Source of the DNA: Candidatus Gerdarchaeota archaeon
GTDB taxonomy: Archaea; Asgardarchaeota; Heimdallarchaeia; JABLTI01
Direction of reading: 5' to 3'
Assembly (NCBI GenBank): GCA_016839405.1
Contig: JAEOUJ010000347.1
Coordinates: 1 to 19,702, forward strand
Length of the DNA stretch: 19,702 nt
The stretch's first letter is position 1, and every line of letters starts with the position of its first letter. Of this stretch, positions 7,228 through 13,440 are shown piece after piece. The notes under the pieces were generated by a model that saw only the letters and a list, made by a program, of their open reading frames with translations, was not told the DNA's origin and ran no database searches. A program made the translations under genes and the position numbers.

Positions 7228-9187
7228 ATTGATTTTTTATCTTCTTATTTCGCCTTAACCCAGTAATAATTACAATTGTCGATAAAGCAACAAGGATAAC
7301 TAGATTAGATTTGTTTAAACCAATAAATCCAGTAGGTTTATTTGGAGGTACTAATTCTTTCCAATCTGTCAATTGATCATCATTTGTTACATTAATGCTT
7401 AGAACTTGACCTAGACCAATATCGCTTGTTTTTGTTTCTTCCCAAATTACTTCATTATCTAATACATGTTGAATTGTTAAATTGACATCTTGAGTAGCAC
7501 TAGCAGCTATAGAAGCATTTACCACAATTGAAAATGCTTGATTATTGTTCTTAACATTAACTGGAATACTAGCTGCAGGAATTCTAATTGTACAAGTCCC
7601 AAGAAGCATATCTTCCACAAAACTAGCTCCAGGAATCTCTATTTCTATACCCATGTTATCATGGATAAAGCTAGGTTTAGTATGTCCAATGTGTAATGGA
7701 CCACCATCGATTCTATCCATATAAATATGCATATTTATTGTTGGATCTATTGGCCCAAAATGAATTTGATATAATTCTGGTAGATCGAAATGATCAAATA
7801 TAAAAGTGTCAATTGGTGGATAAAGACTGAAAATAAAATTATCCCAACATGTATCAACAGAAATATCTAAATCTTGATAGAAATTAGGATAAAGATACTC
7901 CTGATACATAAAAATAGTGTCAGGGAAACAAATGCTAAAACCAGTTAAATTATAATGAGTATAAAAATAAGCAACATAGTTATCCCGTATTAATTTATTT
8001 ATTCCTGGCACTAATCTACCTAGCAACGATACTGCATGTTGTTCAATATTAGCTGCATTGTTAAATTCAGTTATTCTATCTAAACACTTTTGTATAAATG
8101 TACCAAGATCGATCATCATTGTATTTGTTTTATACAACCAATAATCATATACAAATTCGCTTCTCATTTCACCGAATATTTTTTGTGCATGAGTTTTATT
8201 TATCGTTATTTCTTGACACAATGCTTCCGTAAATAATTCAAATTCATATGCAAATGTATTCCCACCTAGTGGTGGTATTGCATGGAATTTAGTTAAATCG
8301 TATATATTGATATCTCTCCAACTATAAATTCCTGAATAATGCACCGGACTAACTCCACTTTGAAAACCATAATCAGCTAAAGTATAAGGATCAGCAGCAG
8401 TATACCCACTAAGATCCCATAAAATGTCTCGAGGATGATATAATACCTCTAAAGGTTGTGATGATTGAGCTGCTACTACATAATGAACATCACCTGCTAA
8501 TTGCCACATAACCTCAAATGAACCTGCTAAACAAGTATCAAAGAATAATACATCCACTCCACCAGAATTTTCTATCGCTGTATCTAATTCTTCAACAGTT
8601 AAGCAATCACCAAGAGCATAAGGCCAATACGGATGTGGAGCATGATAATCATAACAGAATCCTGCATACCCACGACCGTGATCGGATAATAATAAAGCAT
8701 AGTTATCTGCAGGATAAAACACTTTACAATAATCTATGAAACCTTGTAAAGTGGCTGGATCTCCCATATTTGTTTCCCCATATTCATAAAGAGTTATAAG
8801 ATTTCCATGTTGCAATTCGTACATTTTTGCATTACCTTTAGGGTGACCAGGATAATACGGATGATCAAATAATGCAATAACATTTAGATTTGTTTGAAAA
8901 CCCACTTGAAGGTATGGTCCGCCATGGTCTGTTTTATACAGTGAATTAATAGTTTCTAACATTACTCGACCTAAATCATTTCCAGAGTTATCTAAACTTC
9001 CACCAACATAATCATCTCGAGTATCTGCACAGAAATATATCATAAATGTCCAATTTTTTATTGCTTTTGATTTATCATTTTTAAATTGCTTATTATTGTT
9101 GATAGAATTGGTGTCATTTATTCGAATGGAAAATAATATTAAAGATACAAAAATTAGCACAAATATTTTAGATTTATTTTTTGTCAT
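7226..9187 (-). CDS. Secreted, membrane-anchored clostripain-type cysteine protease (family C11)
   Basis: A 653-residue protein. Residues ~8-21 are a hydrophobic signal segment. The C11 domain spans ~45-470 with the opening NWTFMIYFCADT, the catalytic histidine in LLLSDHGRGYAG (His170) and the catalytic cysteine in LFFDTCLAGSFE (Cys219), in the usual His-then-Cys order. VVAAQSSQP after the cysteine is also typical. Residues ~490-610 are a beta-rich, Ig-like region. Residues ~629-645 are a hydrophobic helix followed by the basic tail RRNKKIKNQ, so the enzyme should face outward on a single anchor. The ATG has GAGGGAG 5 bases upstream. Many C11 enzymes cut after Arg and mature by self-cleavage. 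The gene lies directly downstream of two micro-genes whose peptides carry an Arg before a conserved core, making them candidate substrates (inference). Confidence 0.87.
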   Translation of the reverse strand: MTKNKSKIFVLIFVSLILFSIRINDTNSINNNKQFKNDKSKAIKNWTFMIYFCADTRDDYVGGSLDNSGNDLGRVMLETINSLYKTDHGGPYLQVGFQTNLNVIALFDHPYYPGHPKGNAKMYELQHGNLITLYEYGETNMGDPATLQGFIDYCKVFYPADNYALLLSDHGRGYAGFCYDYHAPHPYWPYALGDCLTVEELDTAIENSGGVDVLFFDTCLAGSFEVMWQLAGDVHYVVAAQSSQPLEVLYHPRDILWDLSGYTAADPYTLADYGFQSGVSPVHYSGIYSWRDINIYDLTKFHAIPPLGGNTFAYEFELFTEALCQEITINKTHAQKIFGEMRSEFVYDYWLYKTNTMMIDLGTFIQKCLDRITEFNNAANIEQHAVSLLGRLVPGINKLIRDNYVAYFYTHYNLTGFSICFPDTIFMYQEYLYPNFYQDLDISVDTCWDNFIFSLYPPIDTFIFDHFDLPELYQIHFGPIDPTINMHIYMDRIDGGPLHIGHTKPSFIHDNMGIEIEIPGASFVEDMLLGTCTIRIPAASIPVNVKNNNQAFSIVVNASIAASATQDVNLTIQHVLDNEVIWEETKTSDIGLGQVLSINVTNDDQLTDWKELVPPNKPTGFIGLNKSNLVILVALSTIVIITGLRRNKKIKNQ

Positions 9188-9204
9188 GTGACTCCCTCAA
9201 ATTA

Positions 9205-9223
9205 AATACTATATATTAGTATT
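9205..9223. promoter_or_regulatory. Inverted repeat just upstream of the clostripain gene
   Basis: AATACTA (9205-9211) and TAGTATT (9217-9223) are perfect complements around TATAT. The repeat ends 18 bases before the clostripain ATG. It could be an operator over a TATA element or a small RNA hairpin near the ribosome site. In DNA this AT-rich, a 7-base match could also arise by chance. Confidence 0.35.
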
Positions 9224-9302
9224 TTGAAAATAAAAGTGTATATCGAAAATAAGTGATTAAAATCCATTTTTTAAAATCAAAACGAAAAGGAGTGTTTTAT
9301 TG

Positions 9303-9420
9303 TACATAAAAAAAGCCAGAATAAAATTAGTATTCAAGAATAATTCTTGAATTATTCATCCACCCATCTGAAATACAGATTATTGACCTGTCATTAGAGC
9401 AAATTTTATTCTAGCTTTTT
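9303..9420 (-). promoter_or_regulatory. Candidate translation-coupled attenuator between micropeptide 1 and clostripain
   Basis: Arms 9420-9402 and 9328-9310 pair over 19 bp in the minus-strand RNA with one U-G wobble. The plus-strand RNA would have a C-A mismatch there, so the minus RNA folds better. The 5' arm is coding sequence of micropeptide 1 (AAAAAGCTAGAATAAAATT), and the 3' arm runs straight into seven T. The 73-base interval holds two more hairpins: a 5-bp one (9380-9376 with 9370-9366) and a perfect 10-bp one (9352-9343 with 9341-9332). A ribosome finishing the peptide would cover the 5' arm, stop the outer stem forming and allow read-through into clostripain. That mechanism is inference; the pairing is seen. 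It may instead be a plain terminator. Confidence 0.55.
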
Positions 9421-9463
9421 CCAATGATTTTTTGACTTGTTTTTTTAATTCTTTGTTTGTCAT
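9380..9463 (-). CDS. Micropeptide 1 (27 aa, C-terminal core RIKFALMTG)
   Basis: A 28-codon reading frame with ATG, TAA, and AGGTGA ending 6 bases before the ATG. The product has a basic, Lys-rich N-terminal half (begins MTNKELKKQVKK) and a hydrophobic C-terminus (RIKFALMTGQ). A second micro-gene 81 bases upstream encodes the same nine-residue core. Over those nine codons the two differ at four positions, all synonymous (ATA/ATT, TTT/TTC, CTA/TTA, ACA/ACT), which argues that the peptide itself is selected. It has no signal peptide or membrane segment, and I recognise no family. Possible roles are a signalling or RiPP-like precursor, a protease substrate, or a leader peptide whose translation controls the clostripain gene downstream. 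The existence of the gene is well supported; its function is unknown. Confidence 0.72.
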   Translation of the reverse strand: MTNKELKKQVKKSLEKARIKFALMTGQ

Positions 9464-9500
9464 TTTTCTTCACCTTTTTTTCAGTTAAGATATATTATAT

Positions 9501-9540
9501 CTGGTCACTCTATAAGTTCCATTTGGAACTTTCTGACCAG
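9501..9540 (-). promoter_or_regulatory. Two-tier RNA hairpin after micropeptide 2
   Basis: The minus strand reads CTGGTCA, GA, AAGTTCC, AAAT, GGAACTT, ATAGAG, TGACCAG. Both 7-bp stems are perfect, so the hairpin is stable despite the AT-rich setting. The internal loop, with GA on one strand and AUA-GA-G on the other, resembles a kink-turn (three-base bulge, then tandem G-A pairs) with one extra G. It starts 4 bases after the micropeptide 2 stop. No U-tract follows, so it is more likely a regulatory, stabilising or L7Ae-type protein-binding element than a terminator. Confidence 0.55.
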
Positions 9541-9544
9541 CTCC

Positions 9545-9634
9545 TTAAGCACCAGTCATTAAAGCGAATTTAATTCTGGTTAATTCATAATCTTTGCCGA
9601 TTTTTTGTTTGATTTTTTGTCTTTTATCAGTCAT
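9545..9634 (-). CDS. Micropeptide 2 (29 aa, C-terminal core RIKFALMTG)
   Basis: A 30-codon reading frame with ATG, TAA, and a GGAG ribosome site 10 bases upstream. Like micropeptide 1, it has a Lys/Arg-rich start (MTDKRQKIKQKIGK) and ends in the shared core, here TRIKFALMTGA. The N-terminal halves differ in sequence but keep length and charge, as in leader-plus-core peptide pairs. It is the first gene after a TATA-like element at 9682-9690, so the order is promoter, micropeptide 2, hairpin, micropeptide 1, attenuator-like stem, clostripain. There is no recognisable family and no cysteine. It could be a precursor cut after the Arg before IKFALMTG, or a regulatory leader. The tandem duplication with synonymous drift is the main support. 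Confidence 0.72.
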   Translation of the reverse strand: MTDKRQKIKQKIGKDYELTRIKFALMTGA

Positions 9635-9659
9635 TTTTCTTTTTCTCCGAGTTTAATTC

Positions 9660-9749
9660 TTGATTAACATAACTCACAATCATATATAAAGCGGATTCAC
9701 TTTTTAGAGACTCAAAAATAAGACTCAATTAGAGGTCACAATTTGTGAC
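9660..9749 (-). promoter_or_regulatory. Promoter and operator region of the micropeptide-clostripain unit
   Basis: On the minus strand CTTTATATAT (9691-9682), preceded by CCG, fits a TATA box with a purine/GC-containing BRE-like flank. A start about 25 bases downstream (~9660) would leave a short leader carrying GGAG. Upstream are two exact copies of AGACTCAA on the plus strand (9708-9715, 9721-9728; 13-base period) and a 15-base palindrome GTCACAA-T-TTGTGAC (9735-9749). This arrangement suggests a regulated promoter. The winged-helix gene ending at 9762 is the obvious candidate regulator, which is inference. Confidence 0.5.
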
Positions 9750-9761
9750 TAAAGTCATATT

Positions 9762-10808
9762 CTAAATAACAAGAAGACCTTGTGGTCCTTCATAGTAAAT
9801 AATAATAGCACCGTATTTCTCTGGAGGCATTTTAATTATCTTTTCATCTACTAGAAAATCTATAGCCCAAGCATATGCTAAATGTATATACCAACAAATA
9901 AATTCTCCTAGACTATTATGAGTATATTTACTTGTATATAGTGTATTATAAAATTCTAGAATCATATCTTCTTTTTCTTTTATTTTTATTAATATTTTAT
10001 TTGATATTCTATTACAAAGCTCTCTCCAAGCAAGAGAATCTTCTTCAGAAATTATTGGAACATTAAGTTTATTTGCTAATTCATCAGGATTTGATAATTT
10101 TTCTTTCTCTAGTATATTTGAACATTTTTCCTCAAGTTTTCCTCTAGGGACATTATATTTACCATCAATGATATTTTTTCCAAAAGTAATGAAAGTCCAA
10201 TTTTCCCAAGGTAAATCTTTTGAATCTTCTCCATACTTACCATGATATTCCATAGGGCCCTCGATCATATAGAAATAATATTGTGCATCAGATCTATCTG
10301 GGCTAGGTCGTTTTGGAGCTGGTTTTAATAATGATCTATCTTTAACAAATGCTTCAAGTAATGCTATATCTAATAATTTTGATCCAATTAAAGTAAGTGA
10401 AAGATCTTCAATAGAATACTCCTGACTTATGCTAAGTTTACTATATTCACTTTTAATTTCCTTCCAATGTCTTTTTAATTCGTCAGAAATAATTCTCCCA
10501 ATTTCCTTCGAATGATTATATGTTTTTTCAGTTTCTTCTTCATTTACTATTAGAAAGGTTGGAAAATAATTATCATTCTCCTTTCTCAAAAGATTAGCAT
10601 TAATAAGAAGTTTTACTTTCTCAAGTAGTTCTTCTTCTGTAATTTCTAACATTATTCTTATTTCTTCAATTGAAAATCCATCATGCAATGCTCTAAGAGT
10701 TATTTTGCTAGAAGGTTTGAAGTAATCCCATGGATTGCCAGATCCTGCCATAGATAGACTAATTTTTCTATTAGCATACTCTTCTGGTAATTTTACCACA
10801 TATTCCAC
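9762..10808 (-). CDS. Winged-helix domain protein of unknown function, candidate regulator
   Basis: A 348-residue soluble protein. Residues ~33-88 look like a winged helix: SKITLRALHDG as the first helix, SIEEIRIML, a recognition helix TEEELLEKVKLLINANLLR and a beta wing NYFPTFLIV. This resembles ArsR/MarR-like DNA-binding domains. The remaining ~260 residues are mostly helical, with a mixed segment at ~175-215 (QYYFYMIEGPMEYHG and WENWTFITFGKN) and a strand-like C-terminus (GAIIIYYEGPQG). I do not recognise this part; it could be a ligand- or peptide-sensing domain. The start is GTG at 10808 without a strong ribosome site; ATG at residue 20 is a weaker alternative because it would cut into the region before the domain. 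It lies 127 bases upstream of micropeptide 2, on the same strand. Confidence 0.6.
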   Translation of the reverse strand: MEYVVKLPEEYANRKISLSMAGSGNPWDYFKPSSKITLRALHDGFSIEEIRIMLEITEEELLEKVKLLINANLLRKENDNYFPTFLIVNEEETEKTYNHSKEIGRIISDELKRHWKEIKSEYSKLSISQEYSIEDLSLTLIGSKLLDIALLEAFVKDRSLLKPAPKRPSPDRSDAQYYFYMIEGPMEYHGKYGEDSKDLPWENWTFITFGKNIIDGKYNVPRGKLEEKCSNILEKEKLSNPDELANKLNVPIISEEDSLAWRELCNRISNKILIKIKEKEDMILEFYNTLYTSKYTHNSLGEFICWYIHLAYAWAIDFLVDEKIIKMPPEKYGAIIIYYEGPQGLLVI

Positions 10809-10861
10809 CTAATGAAGAGTTGGAATTTTTAATGTAAAAATATTAACTCAAATCTTACTAA

Positions 10862-11665
10862 TTAACCAGTATCTGAATTTTCTTTTACTAAAAGAATTGC
10901 TTTCCACAACTTGATTTTATAATGTAATGTTAGAAAAATAAACAAGCTGGGTAAAAGCATTAGAAATATTCCTCCTATGAAAAATGGTGTTGATACATTC
11001 ATTGTTGGATTTAAAACAACTAAGAGATAAATTAGAGGAATTAATAACCAGAAAATCATTAATAGATATTTGTTTTCGAAATTTGTAAATGGTTTAAATA
11101 TCTTATACAAATTTACTGAAATTAAGTAGTATAATAACACAAAAAAAATAATCCCAGGGAATATAAAAATCCAGGATGGGATTCCTGTTAAATTACTTAT
11201 ACCTGCAATATCACCAAAATCCCATATACCACCCATAATTAAATAGCCAATTGAATTCATAAATGCCCAAAAACCATACCAAAAAAAGATGTGATAAAAA
11301 ATAATCAATACTAGATGTCTTTTACTATTTTTTCTTAAAGTAAAGTAGATGATCAATTGTGTTGAGAAAGCTACAATTAAACATGCTATTATACCTCCAC
11401 TCATCATATAAGCTCTAGCAGCATTTCCAACTACTAAATCAAATTGAACAAAAGCATGCCCAAATTCATATGGCCAAATCCATGACACATAATAATTAAA
11501 CGATGAACCACCAACAGTCAAACCTGCTAAGCAATGACCAAGAAATTCATGTGTTGTTTCAGAGACATATTTCATAAGAAAAGATATAGGAAAAAAACTG
11601 ACTAGAATGAAAAGAATTTTCCATAGTTTATAATTCTTTGATTTTTCCAGTAAATTATTTTCCAA
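10862..11665 (-). CDS. Multi-pass membrane protein with metalloprotease-like HEFLGH motif (M50-like?)
   Basis: A 267-residue membrane protein with about six hydrophobic segments (about 15-35, 85-110, 117-145, 165-187, 200-222, 226-248). Residues 37-50 read TTHEFLGHCLAGLT, next to the first helix. A later segment NSIGYLIMGGIWDFGD (137-152) could supply a third ligand. This layout, with a His-Glu-His motif at a membrane helix and a distant Asp/Asn-rich motif, resembles M50-type intramembrane metalloproteases. The motif is HExxxH rather than HExxH, so family membership is a suggestion. If active, it would cut membrane or membrane-proximal substrates. It sits between the flavin-reductase-like and winged-helix genes with short gaps (59 and 53 bases). 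It could equally be a non-enzymatic membrane protein. Confidence 0.5.
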   Translation of the reverse strand: MENNLLEKSKNYKLWKILFILVSFFPISFLMKYVSETTHEFLGHCLAGLTVGGSSFNYYVSWIWPYEFGHAFVQFDLVVGNAARAYMMSGGIIACLIVAFSTQLIIYFTLRKNSKRHLVLIIFYHIFFWYGFWAFMNSIGYLIMGGIWDFGDIAGISNLTGIPSWIFIFPGIIFFVLLYYLISVNLYKIFKPFTNFENKYLLMIFWLLIPLIYLLVVLNPTMNVSTPFFIGGIFLMLLPSLFIFLTLHYKIKLWKAILLVKENSDTG

Positions 11666-11724
11666 TAATATTTCCCCTAGTTTAACAAACTTTCATTTAA
11701 TTTTAGTAATTTAGATAAATCTGA

Positions 11725-12288
11725 TTATTGTAATTTTGGTTCAAAGCTTTCTTTTTTACATGTTGTGAAAGTATTTTTACCAAGATGTAAACACGGTTGG
11801 AATTTCATAATATCATAGAAATCTTCAAAATAGCCTTTATTGGCATATGCAGCAACTACCTCTCCAATTATTAAATCATGATCTCCAGTTTTAATGATTT
11901 CTTTAACAACAATTTCTAAATGTCCTATACATTCCTTAATAATTGGAGGTTTCACTTTCTTAGCTTTCAATGGAGTCAAATTTAATTCATTGAATTTCTT
12001 CACATACTTGCCTGAACGTCGTCCACAAAATAAAACTTCATTGACTAAATAATACGTTGGAATATTTATTACAAATTCATTAGTTGATTTGATTATTTCA
12101 TATGAATGTCTCTCAGGTTGAATACTCATAGCAATTAAAGGTGGATCAACACTTGTAGGTATTATCCATGCTACAGTCATTATATTTGGATTGTTATTTG
12201 CATCTAGACATGTAATTAATACAGAATTATATGGGTGTAATAAATAAAGTGATCTCTCAAATGGAATTATTACTTTTTGTTCATCCAT
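11725..12288 (-). CDS. Flavin reductase-like FMN-binding split-barrel protein
   Basis: A 187-residue cytoplasmic protein matching the flavin-reductase-like family. It has the early strand VLITCLDANNNPNIMTVAW, the FMN-contact segment TSVDPPLIAMSIQPERHSYEII, then the NEFVINIP strand, CGRRSGKYVKKFNELNLT, and late strands LEIVVKEIIKTGDHDLIIGEVV. These proteins bind FMN and either pass electrons to partner oxygenases or reductases or act as flavoredoxins. I start at ATG 12288 because GGAAGAG lies 9 bases before it. The in-frame TTG at 12306 lies just ahead of that ribosome site. It follows the nitrilase gene by 71 bases, possibly with its own promoter (TTTAAATAAAA in the gap). The electron partner is not evident here. 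Confidence 0.83.
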   Translation of the reverse strand: MDEQKVIIPFERSLYLLHPYNSVLITCLDANNNPNIMTVAWIIPTSVDPPLIAMSIQPERHSYEIIKSTNEFVINIPTYYLVNEVLFCGRRSGKYVKKFNELNLTPLKAKKVKPPIIKECIGHLEIVVKEIIKTGDHDLIIGEVVAAYANKGYFEDFYDIMKFQPCLHLGKNTFTTCKKESFEPKLQ

Positions 12289-12359
12289 TATAGTAAACTC
12301 TTCCAAATAAATTATTACTACTATGTTTTATCTTCTAATTTTATTTAAATTATATCAAT

Positions 12360-13298
12360 TTATTTTTGTTCTTCTTCATTAATTATTAGCTTGAAAACAT
12401 CAGGACGTGAATAATGACCTACAACATCGAAATCATAACGGCTTCGAGGAATTAATGATAAATCTAAATCAGCAAATAGAATTCCCACTTTATCAAATAG
12501 TGGACCTGCTAAATAATCACCATTTGGATCAATAATTGCACTTCCCCCTCGAGACATTATTTCTGGAGAATTTTTTAATTCATCATAACAAGTTAAATCT
12601 TTAGGATACATATCTTTTGTAACATATTGATTGCAGGATAAAACAAAACATCTACCTTCCATTGCAATGTGTCGGATTGTAGCTTGCCAACGTTCTCGAG
12701 CATCTGCTGTAGGAGCTACATAAATATCTAGTCCTTTTGTATACATAGCTGTTCTAGCAAGAGGCATATAGTTTTCCCAACAAATTAATCCCCCAATTTT
12801 CCCATAAGGTGTTTTTATAGCTGTTAAAGTACTACCATCACCTTCCCCCCATATTAATCTCTCAGAACCAGTTGGTTTTAATTTTCTGTGTTTACCAAGT
12901 AACTTTCCATCTGGTCCAAAGTAAAGAATCGTGCAATAGAGCGTCCCACCACTGAATTCAGCATCTCTTTCTACAACACCAATTAATAAATAGACATCAT
13001 TACTTTTAGCAATCTTTCCTAGTGTTTTAACATCCTGTCCAGGTATTTCAATTGAATTTTTAAAATATCGAGCAAAATCCTTCTTCCCTTCTTCTGATCG
13101 ACTCCCAATTTTTGTACCAAAAGACAATCCTCTTGGATAAGCAGGTATAAATGCTTCTGGAAATAAAACAATTTTCGCCCCATCATTTGCTGCTTTTTGG
13201 GTTAAATGATTTACTTTCTTAAAACAGGCTTCTTTTTCCATAATCACAGAAGAATCCTGAACAACCGCTACATAGACTGATTTTTCTTTTTGATTCAT
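12360..13298 (-). CDS. Nitrilase-family carbon-nitrogen hydrolase
   Basis: About 312 residues. The Glu-Lys-Cys triad is clear (numbering from the in-frame TTG three codons upstream): Glu51 in LFPEAFIPAYPRG, Lys142 in HRKLKPTGSERLIWGEGDGS, Cys176 in GGLICWENYMPLAR. FPEAFIPAYPRG and CWENYMPLAR are characteristic of the true nitrilase branch (nitrile to acid plus ammonia, including aromatic/aliphatic nitrilases and cyanide hydratase-like enzymes) rather than of amidases or Nit/omega-amidases. The length fits, and the enzyme is cytoplasmic, usually forming spirals. I start at ATG 13298, which has a TATA-like box about 27 bases upstream and no ribosome site, so a leaderless transcript is likely. 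TTG at 13307 is the alternative. The substrate cannot be read; nitrilases are uncommon in archaea, so transfer is possible. Confidence 0.88.
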   Translation of the reverse strand: MNQKEKSVYVAVVQDSSVIMEKEACFKKVNHLTQKAANDGAKIVLFPEAFIPAYPRGLSFGTKIGSRSEEGKKDFARYFKNSIEIPGQDVKTLGKIAKSNDVYLLIGVVERDAEFSGGTLYCTILYFGPDGKLLGKHRKLKPTGSERLIWGEGDGSTLTAIKTPYGKIGGLICWENYMPLARTAMYTKGLDIYVAPTADARERWQATIRHIAMEGRCFVLSCNQYVTKDMYPKDLTCYDELKNSPEIMSRGGSAIIDPNGDYLAGPLFDKVGILFADLDLSLIPRSRYDFDVVGHYSRPDVFKLIINEEEQK

Positions 13299-13317
13299 TT
13301 TACTCAAAATTAGAATC

Positions 13318-13332
13318 TATTTAAAAAATAAT
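13318..13332 (-). promoter_or_regulatory. TATA-like box of the nitrilase gene, probable leaderless start
   Basis: On the minus strand TATTTTTTAAA is centred about 27 bases before the ATG at 13298, and no ribosome site lies between. This is the usual geometry for leaderless archaeal mRNAs. The opposite-strand SBBP gene must share this gap. Confidence 0.4.
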
Positions 13333-13440
13333 AATATTATTATCATGTTTTATGAAGTGCTTAGAATGCTTTCTCAAAATTATGAGAAAGCTTTTAATCA
13401 CTTTAAAGGCAATAAATATTCAACAGGAGGATACTTTTTG

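Noticed and set aside
9507..9525. Five-codon frame (ATG GAA CTT ATA GAG TGA) inside the hairpin, with AAGGAG upstream
   Set aside because: The ribosome site is about 16 bases from the ATG, and the frame lies in the hairpin, so chance is the better explanation.
9501..9540. Hairpin as a SECIS element allowing selenocysteine
   Set aside because: The adjacent micro-gene ends in TAA with no internal TGA, and the loop lacks a convincing SECIS core. I also see no SECIS-like element after the M1 gene's TGA.
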